Shown piece by piece: positions 57,319 to 64,000 of a DNA stretch of 64,000 bases. Source of the stretch: Paraphaeosphaeria minitans. Lineage: Eukaryota > Ascomycota > Dothideomycetes > Pleosporales > Didymosphaeriaceae. Numbering within the stretch: the first letter of the stretch is position 1; each line of letters begins with the position of its first letter. The position numbers and the translations under genes were made by a program. The stretch covers positions 1-64,000 of the forward strand of contig WJXW01000015.1 in assembly GCA_015832175.1 (NCBI GenBank). Direction: 5' to 3'. A model generated the notes under the pieces. The model searched no databases. It saw only the letters and a program-made list of their open reading frames with translations, and was not told the origin of the DNA.

Positions 57319-58010
57319 CTAGGATGTGTAGGCATCTGGCTGTGCTATTTACGGCTTCGACTTGTCCATTGAGACATCGTTCAGGGTAAGGTCGACGATG
57401 ATTACTCTACGCTTCAGCTTTTATTGAGCGTTGGGTTGATTGGAGTAGACCTAGATATTTAGCAATTATCAAACAACTGAGGAACCACTCTATGGGAGCT
57501 ATGTACCGCACTAATCAGGCGCACTAACTAACCACGCGTGCAAGCTACGCACAGCTGGCTCAGAGGTCATCTATGCCCCGGAATTTCACGGCGTCGTTAT
57601 GCACTAACGAACGTTAGCGGAATAGTAGCAAAGATCGAGTGTTACTACCCTGGTTTGAGGGTTTATTATTGGTAACGTCCCTCACTACAGGTATGCATAA
57701 GATGTTATGTATCATGGGCGTATATGTAACGGTTGAATAGCCAGATGTAGTTAGCCTACCTGAGATAAGACATCCCTTATAGGCGGGACGTCTCTGATCT
57801 CTAGACGAACAACACAGTCGAACCAGACGCTTTCTCCACCTCAAGAAACCGCTACAAGTATACAGTACATTCGTTCTGCAATGGTCGTTGACTTCCATGC
57901 AACGAAGATGGCCTCCTGACACTGCGTGTCTCGCGACGGTAAGGGAGAAGTTCGATGTCACTGCTCTGTCTTTACACATTGCGTTGTCTGACCTGCTGCA
58001 GCAACCTCGA
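57319..58010. other. Intergenic, nothing seen
   Basis: Minus ORF 57979-57614 has no motif. Confidence 0.4.
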
Positions 58011-58085
58011 GAATGCTGTTCCTTCTGATGCTGCTGATGCTGCTGGTGTTGATGCTGGTTATAAACAAGCCCCCTTCCGACTGAC
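58011..58085 (+). repeat. Isolated fragment of the repeat family
   Basis: CGAGAATGCTG followed by CTTCTGATGCTGCTG, GATGCTGGTTATAAACAAG and CCCCTTCCGACTGA parallels 53288-53356 (CGAGAATGCTGATCC..GATGCTGCTG..GATTATGAACAAG..CCCCTTCCGACG). Same orientation as the main block. Confidence 0.65.
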
Positions 58086-58228
58086 CCCGGTTCAAACTAG
58101 AGGCATGATGCCAATTCGCCCTGCGGATCGTAATAGCATTCGGTCCCAGTTCGGTACAACGCCAGGTATCCGTGCGATCCTATCTAGGCACACCTGAACG
58201 TCTAATTAACCCCCCGTCCTCAACCACC

Positions 58229-58487
58229 ATGGCTCTTTACAAATTCCAAGATTTTTACTTTGATAGACGAACCTTTGTCCGATTCGTGGGCCAATCGGGA
58301 GGAACCTCGCTTCCACTATCGACACCTAGCCCTAGAGCTATACTCGCAAATACACTCTGCCCTCAATCCCGTTTCTCGGTTGCTGATTCCCTTGCTTCGC
58401 TTTAAGGCTGGTCCGTACCTCGCCCTATTAACATTATGTGCGAGCTTCTGCTATGGTTATTATTTCTTCAGTACAATGTTAAAGTAA
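58229..58487 (+). other. Possible small membrane protein with a frameshift
   Basis: ATG at 58229 reads MALYKFQDFYFD. One base off, from about 58260, a second frame reads DEPLSDSWANREEPRFHY and ends in a hydrophobic helix (YLALLTLCASFCYGYYFF). Together they look like one short single-helix protein with a frameshift near 58260. No family recognised. Confidence 0.25.
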
Positions 58488-58853
58488 AATGCTAGGGCAA
58501 GGTCAATTCTCTCTATGCCCGCTGTTCCGGGGACGTGCTTTTGAGATCAGCGATACGGATGGCAATATGTCTATTTCAGAATCATCAACAACCTGTGGAA
58601 CAAGGGCGACGCGTGCCAGTTCCAGATGCAAAAGCGTTGCAGGCAACGAGTGGAGAAATGCCATAGGCATCGAATAGCAAGGTCGAAACGCGGTGAGGCA
58701 ATGTGGAATCGTCTCTCTTGACCTCCCTTTATCATCTAAGTTACGCTGCCCTGATCGTCATCGATATTCATCGTCACGAGAATCATAGACTGTACATTCT
58801 TCCCACTGCAAATTTAACATGGAAAAACATAAAGATATCCGTCTCTTGATTCT
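58488..58853. other. Left flank of the inverted-repeat element
   Basis: No supported gene. The last bases before the repeat are CTTGATTCT; no obvious target duplication with the right flank (TATATTCGA). Confidence 0.4.
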
Positions 58854-58909
58854 GCAAGCTTAGGATAAGGGTGGTTCATCGATCTTTAGTACAAACATTC
58901 TCCGCTCTT
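58854..58909 (+). repeat. Left 56-bp inverted repeat
   Basis: Begins GCAAGCTTAGGATAAGGGTG and ends CATTCTCCGCTCTT. Exact reverse complement of 61391-61446. Contains the last eight codons (ending KSGECLY) and the stop of the minus ORF that terminates at 58886. Confidence 0.95.
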
Positions 58910-59503
58910 CTCTTCTTGACTCTCTTCTGATGGCTCGTATATAGCTCCCATAATCTCGTCCAATACAAGCAGGCTTTCTCGGGCTTCTACCATACTGTTT
59001 TCGAGCAAGACGCGCTGCAGAGTCATCTTCCCATGCAGAATTTCCAGAGCACGAGCAACTTCGCGAATCGAAGTCTGGATTGTACCAATCTCTTTACGAA
59101 GGTTCGATTCATTCTCATGTGCAGCTTCATTGAGTATGTTGGGGTCCTCCAGACTGGTCGCAATTTCAATCAACTTTTTATAAGAACTGTGTTGCTTGCT
59201 TAGGCCCCGGAGACTCTTGTTCTGATCCGCAAGCTTTTGCTGCAACCCTGCTCGCTCGGTTCTAAAGGTTCTGGAATCTTCGCAGTGACGAGCATAGTTG
59301 CACAACGCTGCACCCACAGCTTTCTTTGATTCCGTTGCATTCTTCTCGAGGAACTTTACTAGTTTGAGTCGGCTGGCATAGTGCACATCTGGCTCGGATA
59401 TGCAATGATCATCAGAGCAGAGCTCAGCGGGTTCCGTCCAACAATCTAGTAGCCATGTTAATTCCGCGGTTTGTTGTTCTTCATACGGAAGACACCGTAC
59501 CAT
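58886..59503 (-). CDS. Coiled-coil protein inside the inverted-repeat element
   Basis: A 205-codon ORF from ATG 59503 (a TGA lies in frame 12 nt upstream). It is rich in Glu, Lys, Leu and Ala with heptad-like spacing (for example RTERAGLQQKLADQNKSLRG and EIGTIQTSIREVARALEIL), so a long coiled coil. It follows the Ulp1-type reading on the same strand with a gap of about 25 nt and a different frame, so it may once have been its C-terminal extension. It ends KSGECLY within the left repeat. Function unknown. Confidence 0.5.
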   Translation of the reverse strand: MVRCLPYEEQQTAELTWLLDCWTEPAELCSDDHCISEPDVHYASRLKLVKFLEKNATESKKAVGAALCNYARHCEDSRTFRTERAGLQQKLADQNKSLRGLSKQHSSYKKLIEIATSLEDPNILNEAAHENESNLRKEIGTIQTSIREVARALEILHGKMTLQRVLLENSMVEARESLLVLDEIMGAIYEPSEESQEEKSGECLY

Positions 59504-59528
59504 ATGGTTGGGAAATCACGATTCTCCA

Positions 59529-60494
59529 CTAATTCGACTCAATGTACTTTAGTGCAGGTATGTCGAGCAGATGGCAAAGCCAGTTAACGACAACATAAAC
59601 CCCACAAGCAAGCACATCCGCTCTTGGCTGTTTCGCGCAATCCTAGCGTGTCTTATCAGCAAGTTTTTCATCAGCGCATATGCTACGTACCCGCTCTTCA
59701 GGGGCGTTCAGTCTGACGCTAGCAACGCGGGTTGCGAAATCTTTGGCCATCTCGTAGATCCTCGTTGACCAAGACAGCGGTGAAGAGTCGTAGAAACAAA
59801 TGCAACTCGAGTCGGCCTTGTACTTCATTGTCACAAGGACTAGATGTACGTTGTTTACGTTCAATACTCCTCCAAAGGTAGAGCATGGCTCTTCGGGGTC
59901 AATTCCAAGCTTGACTTCATGTCTTGACTCGAACGAATGGCTGGCAATGACCTGATCATCGTTGCTGCTTAGTTTCTTTACCACCTCGGTAACTTCTCTG
60001 GCAGTCCACCATTCCTTGGCGAAGAAGTCTGCCGCGACAGTTGCCTCGCGGTTTTGAGCATCAGTCCTACCATTGCTTGGCAGTAACGTCGCCTCTTGCG
60101 AGCTGGGCCTTTGCATTGGCTCATCATCTGATAAATTGAACTCTTGTCCGTCGTTTTGCGAGCTTTCGTTACTCTGCGTTTCTGGCTCTTCGTTCGACGT
60201 TGGGGAGTCGGTCTGTTCGATATTCTCGCATGGCAGCGGTAACGACCTTTGTTCTGGTTCGACAAGTGTCGTTGCTGGCTTTGTACGTTTTCCCCTCTGT
60301 CTGATCCCTCTGCCTACTCCTATAGTGAGGTGTTTCCGATTTTCTGCCGCTGCTTTTTCGGCTATGGCGCTGTACGATGCACCCTGGGCATTAACCCATT
60401 CTTCATCCTCGGCAGAACATTTTCGCTTTCGTCCCGGCACGGTGCTATCGAATGAAGGCAGTGCATACCTTGATAGAGGGGCACATTTGGACAA
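59529..60494 (-). pseudogene. Ulp1/C48-type cysteine protease, in-frame stop
   Basis: Reading starts at ATG 60494. About 180 residues are charged and disordered, with a basic motif (GRKRKCSAEDEEW). The protease core follows: VHLVLVTMKYK (His217 position, where Ulp1 has HW), ICFYDSSP (Asp236), a Gln (Q289) and DVLACGVYVVVNWLCHLL (catalytic Cys297, the usual DCGV motif). The order His-Asp-Gln-Cys and spacing are those of SUMO-type proteases. A TAG at 59643-59645 interrupts the frame 13 codons before the catalytic Cys, so the product would lack its nucleophile. Most simply CAG changed to TAG. The frame then runs to a stop at 59529-59531. Active relatives cut SUMO-like proteins; copies in mobile elements have unknown roles. 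Confidence 0.65.
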
Positions 60495-60564
60495 GAAGAA
60501 TCTTCGCTGCTGTGTACACTGGGCATGGTAGCCGCTCAGCTTTTTCTTTTTTTGAGCTCCGCCA

Positions 60565-60632
60565 CTTCAGCTCAGCCACAGCCATTTCAACTCAGCATTT
60601 CAACTCAGCATATCAACTCAGCCATTTCAACT
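60565..60632 (+). repeat. Tandem 13-bp units in the central spacer
   Basis: ATTTCAACTCAGC at 60584 and 60597, ATATCAACTCAGC at 60610, with partial units on both sides (CTTCAGCTCAGCC, CATTTCAACTT). Located between the divergent ORFs of the element, where promoters are expected. Confidence 0.8.
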
Positions 60633-60833
60633 TTGTACTACTGTTAGTAGAACCTAGGAATTAATTATCAATTAACGAATAATCATCAGTATTAACATTG
60701 TCTCAAGCAGCCTTCTTATCTAACACGAACCGATTGGAGAGGAAAGCGACGAGGTCAACAAATGGACTGCTGTTCGCTCCATCAAAGCTGCTGTATCCAG
60801 ATATTCAAAGCCACCGAGAGCATAGGATGATCA

Positions 60834-61414
60834 ATGCAACTTGGGATAGTTCCCAACTATATCACCTGTGTCCATTATAGGGAGCCGAGGTCTGGCAGCA
60901 TAGATTGTTCGACAAGACTGGTGTACTGCACTACTCTCTGGCGCATCCTGGCGTCACTGATTCACGAAAATGGGTGGCTACTTACGGCGAGTTCGCATAC
61001 CACTGAAGTCAAAGTCTGGGAGCTCATCACCGATTTACCTACCTGCAAATCTACATGGGAAATCACTCATCTGAACATAATTTTGCTGTACACGGAGAAG
61101 TGATACGACTCAGCGCAGGAGATGGAAAGTTTTACTGCGACGTCAATGGTGCGAGCATACTTCGGTGGCGGAAAGTATGGTCGAATAATGGCCATTGGGT
61201 CCATGTTTCGGATGGGACTTATGTTGCAGGCGCAGAGACGGCCGAAGCTGAGTTTCTTTTCACTATTGCTTCGGGTAACACATCGCAAGATACATTCCCT
61301 TTCAAAGAGATTCATGTAAGACATGTGATGACCTTTCTTGACAGGTTTGTGGCTACGATCACTGGCTGCGGCTCGTTGGAGGTTTGGTCAAAGAGCGGAG
61401 AATGTTTGTACTAA
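60834..61414 (+). CDS. Beta-propeller (WD-repeat-like) fragment inside the element
   Basis: Two overlapping plus ORFs. The first (60834-61103) contains WLLTASSHTTEVKVWEL, a good WD-repeat-like strand pattern. The second (61055-61414) contains YVAGAETAEAEFLFTIASG and VATITGCGSLEVWSKSGECLY, again propeller-like (GSLEVWS). They differ by one frame in the overlap, so an intron or frameshift joins them; no ATG with a full first repeat was found. The ORF ends with KSGECLY in the right repeat, the same seven residues as the minus ORF at 58886. Possibly a remnant of a larger WD protein. Confidence 0.4.
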
Positions 61415-61446
61415 AGATCGATGAACCACCCTTATCCTAAGCTTGC
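61391..61446 (+). repeat. Right 56-bp inverted repeat
   Basis: Begins AAGAGCGGAGAATGTTTGTA and ends CCTAAGCTTGC. Exact reverse complement of 58854-58909. Contains the end and stop codon of the plus ORF terminating at 61414. Confidence 0.95.
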
Positions 61447-63325
61447 TATATTCGAGTTCGTATGAGAAGCTACCGAGGCCAGAGACTCTCAAGTTTGTTC
61501 AGACCCACAAAGCGAAAGGCACCTTGAACAATGCTCGGATAACGTTATGCTCCGAAAACACCCCCAAAACAGCGCACAATGCATCCTAGTGAAGAATTCA
61601 ACCAGCTGCCTCGAATGCTTGTCGTTCCCGTGCTAGACCCGTCCACTTGCAGCATATCGTTGCTATCATGGTGACCCAGTGGCTATGACCAACATGATGC
61701 CGGAAGAGTGAGCAAGATAAAAGCCAGAGACAAGTTTTCGTGGTGACCTTGCATAGCCCACTCCGAGCGAAGATTACTTCTGTGCATAGAGTAAGCCTCC
61801 CAATGCAGCGAGAACTAGTGGAACCGGAGATTGAACATAGCTACCGGCAACATCGTGCCAAGTTTTCTTGCTACCTCAATAGCGACGCCTTGTACTGGGA
61901 GATTGCTTACCGCTCATTCATGGTAATTCCACCACGTCAGCGGCAAGCCGTTCGGAGCGTTGCTGGTGCCGATGATAACTTCATCCAGACTAGCCCTTTT
62001 GTAGAACCGCACTCGTTTGTAGAGAACCAATAATGGCAACATGGGTGGTGCAGGGCACTGCATTACCGTCAGATGCTTATTCTGACCGCAGTGCATCCTT
62101 CGGATGCAGTCTCGCGCAATGGTATGTGGTGCAGGCCGCAGCACGTTGGCATGCGCCTAGGGCGACGTGGCATATCCTGCGGCACGTGAGCATGTCAACG
62201 TAGCTGCAGTCATCACTTTACTGCTCACTGTGTGTGCGCATCGGACGTATCGCCACCGAAGCTGCTGCAAAGCACGGTGTCGTGCGCGCCGATACCTTCC
62301 GGGAGGGAATCGATCGCCAAGCCATCAGCCTCAGCAACTGAGTGTGGAGGCCGGCATTTGCTATCATACGACAGTGATGGCGCCTTGGCATCAAGACACC
62401 AGCAGCACGTCGCCGTGAATCTGCTTCAACCTGGTCATGGCAGCCCTCTGCTCCAGCGAACGCGCCACTGGAGCTCCCAAAGCTCATCAACCTGGTGCAT
62501 AGTTGTCGGTAGCGCCATCGCGAGTGGCTTTAACTTGGCAGATCTGACTGTTGCGGCGGCTCCCCTGTTTGGTTGAGCATCCTTAGGCTTCCCATCCTGT
62601 GGGGTCCGGATGACAGATACAAAGGGCCCGAGACGGTGACGTCACCTCCCGTGAACAGCTGCACGTTCTGTTGCCTCAAGCGCCTTCATTGTACGGCAGG
62701 AAGGAAAATTCTGAGACGACGGTCTGTGCCTCCAGCTTGCCCGAGAGTCGAGCACAGTGAACCCTAAACAGCATTGGATACATCGGGTGCATATGATCCA
62801 TCATGACCACGGCTATGACTCTTCGACTATGCCTAGCTAAGCTTCTGTGCTCGATCAGCGCATAGTTGATGCATAGTAAGCCTCGAGTGATGCCAGGCAA
62901 TAGAGTTTGCTGTGGCCGGCCACATGATCCAACAACCTGCCTTCGTCTTGCATTCCTGTTTTTCATCGATGCGGCTGATCAAAGAGCAACTTTGTGCTCT
63001 CGGCACCGGTGCCTGCTTCTGGTGCTTTAATTTCATGCGTAATTCAACCTCACCAGCATCATCTCTTGCTCGCATTGGCTCTCGATCAGGCTCTTGATCG
63101 CGAATGCATGCACTGGTCTCCTGCAAACCTCGACTTCAAGGTCATGGAAAGCTTGCCAATATCCCACGATCTGCTTACCGTGCGCCATCGTAGGAAGTGC
63201 TACCTTTCGACTATCCTGATTACGTCGGTCGTTACACCATGTAGAGAGCGTCTTGTAGGGCTACGGATACATAACGACTCACCAGGTGCGATTTAGCGAA
63301 TCAACTTCCAATTGGTAACACTCCC
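61447..63325. other. Intergenic, no convincing gene
   Basis: Opposed ORFs at 62218-62576 and 62676-63296 have no motifs. Reads as unique non-coding DNA. Confidence 0.4.
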
Positions 63326-63676
63326 ATGCCTTCCGGAACTGGATCCAAACCTATCCTGAGTAAGCGGCCGCGGCCACGGCCAGTGAGAGTTGCCTGTTAC
63401 GGCGTGTGGTTTGGGGCTGCACATCGCACTACAGCACCAAGTCGCGAGGAAACAGCAATCGCCGACGACGAATGCATCTTCCGCTTCGACGAGGAACTTG
63501 TACAAAAATGGTCCTGCACAGGCCAGAGCACTTCTACGGCCGCACTCAAAAGCACCCATTCTTCCGGTTCGAAATCACCTGCAGTTTTGTGCAAGACAGA
63601 GGATGGGAAACAAGGGGCCTCGTTGAAGCCTGGTCATAATCATATGGGCATGTCAGATTCTACGAGGGAGAATTGA
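63326..63676 (+). other. Unsupported 116-codon ORF near the window end
   Basis: Begins MPSGTGSKPILSKRPRPRP (basic, Pro-rich) and contains a coding-like patch (DDECIFRFDEELVQKW). No domain, no splice partner in view. Could be the first exon of a gene or chance. Confidence 0.22.
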
Positions 63677-64000
63677 TGAATCAAGCTCACTTTACCTGGT
63701 GTTTCGCAGAGTTGGGAAACGAAGATGTTCCAATGGCATGGCACCCAGGCCTGATTGAGATGCCAGCTCTCGAAACATGAGTTTGGTGTATGGAAAGATG
63801 AAGATCCCTGTTCATTTTTCTCGATTCTAGCATCTCCTGTGCATGATGTCCTCAGTGAGGTGGTTAGCTCTGGCCTAATAGCTCTGCAACTAGCATTAGT
63901 CCATCTTAGAATCAATTGTCATGTTCTAGATGTCAAAAACGATGTCTGTACTCCATGTTGTCATGAATATATGTGGTAGAGGATATCACAAGTTGTCGCT

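Larger units (their letters stand above)
58854..61446. mobile_element. 2.6-kb element bounded by perfect 56-bp inverted repeats
   Basis: The first and last 56 bases are exact reverse complements and similarity stops abruptly on both sides. Inside, a broken Ulp1-type protease and a coiled-coil ORF run leftwards, and a beta-propeller-like ORF runs rightwards; the outer ends of the coding regions lie inside the repeats. No transposase is visible. Ulp1-type proteases are known passengers of some Mutator-like and CACTA-like DNA transposons, so a non-autonomous or decayed DNA transposon is a reasonable reading. A local inverted duplication is the alternative. No clear target-site duplication. Confidence 0.5.

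Noticed and set aside
1..64000. tRNA or rRNA genes
   Set aside because: No cloverleaf-type A and B boxes with correct spacing and no rRNA-like conserved text were seen by eye. A covariance-model scan would be decisive but could not be run.

Overview
The window looks like nuclear DNA of a filamentous ascomycete (Pezizomycotina; class not settled, Dothideomycetes would fit). Coding regions are split by many introns of about 40-60 nt with GT..AG ends and CTAAC/CTGAC-like branch sites. The recognisable families are typical of these fungi: DUF3723, DUF7492, a patatin with a RING-like region, SUR7/PalI, DHA2-type MFS, and a POT1/Cdc13 OB-fold protein. Gene density is low: about 15 convincing genes in 64 kb, separated by long unique or decayed stretches. 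No tRNA, rRNA or CRISPR array was seen. All family names come from motif reading, since no search could be run.

Layout. 0.1-1.8 kb: C2H2 zinc-finger gene (minus). 5.5-8.6: patatin-like phospholipase, six exons. 9.0-9.65: inverted copy of a repeat family. 10.6-12.0: cation/proton-exchanger-like gene (CAX-like 1). 13.3-14.4: broken DUF7492 secreted-protein gene. 17.3-17.7: small cysteine-rich secreted protein (minus). 18.0-21.0: poorly resolved hypothetical genes (minus). 23.7-25.5: MFS transporter, four exons. 26.0-27.4: unknown gene (minus), divergent from 27.9-29.8, a coiled-coil protein ending in a telomeric single-strand-DNA-binding OB domain. 30.4-31.4: unknown gene (minus). 31.6-32.4: SUR7/PalI-like protein. 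33.9-36.7: DUF3723 gene (minus) with an in-frame stop. 37.0-37.9: unknown three-exon gene. 38.3-38.7: GPI-type surface protein (minus). 39.3-40.8: second CAX-like gene, apparently broken. 44.7-45.35 and 52.2-53.55: related repeat blocks. 46.2-47.2: conserved secreted protein (minus). 48.1-48.8: AhpD/CMD-like gene. 54.1-54.8: protein with a long acidic tail. 57.1: tiny membrane protein. 58.85-61.45: a 2.6-kb element bounded by a perfect 56-bp inverted repeat, holding a broken Ulp1-type protease and flanking ORFs.

Three themes connect the parts. (1) Patatin-like and DUF3723 genes are known accessory genes of Starship giant mobile elements, but no tyrosine-recombinase captain (DUF3435) is visible, so this is only a hint. 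(2) Several genes are interrupted by one or two stops explainable by C-to-T change, as expected of mutational decay or repeat-induced point mutation. (3) One minisatellite-like family occurs in at least four places and both orientations. The most distinctive items are the inverted-repeat element at 58.85-61.45 kb, the coiled-coil/POT1-like protein, and the two CAX-like genes with altered transport motifs.
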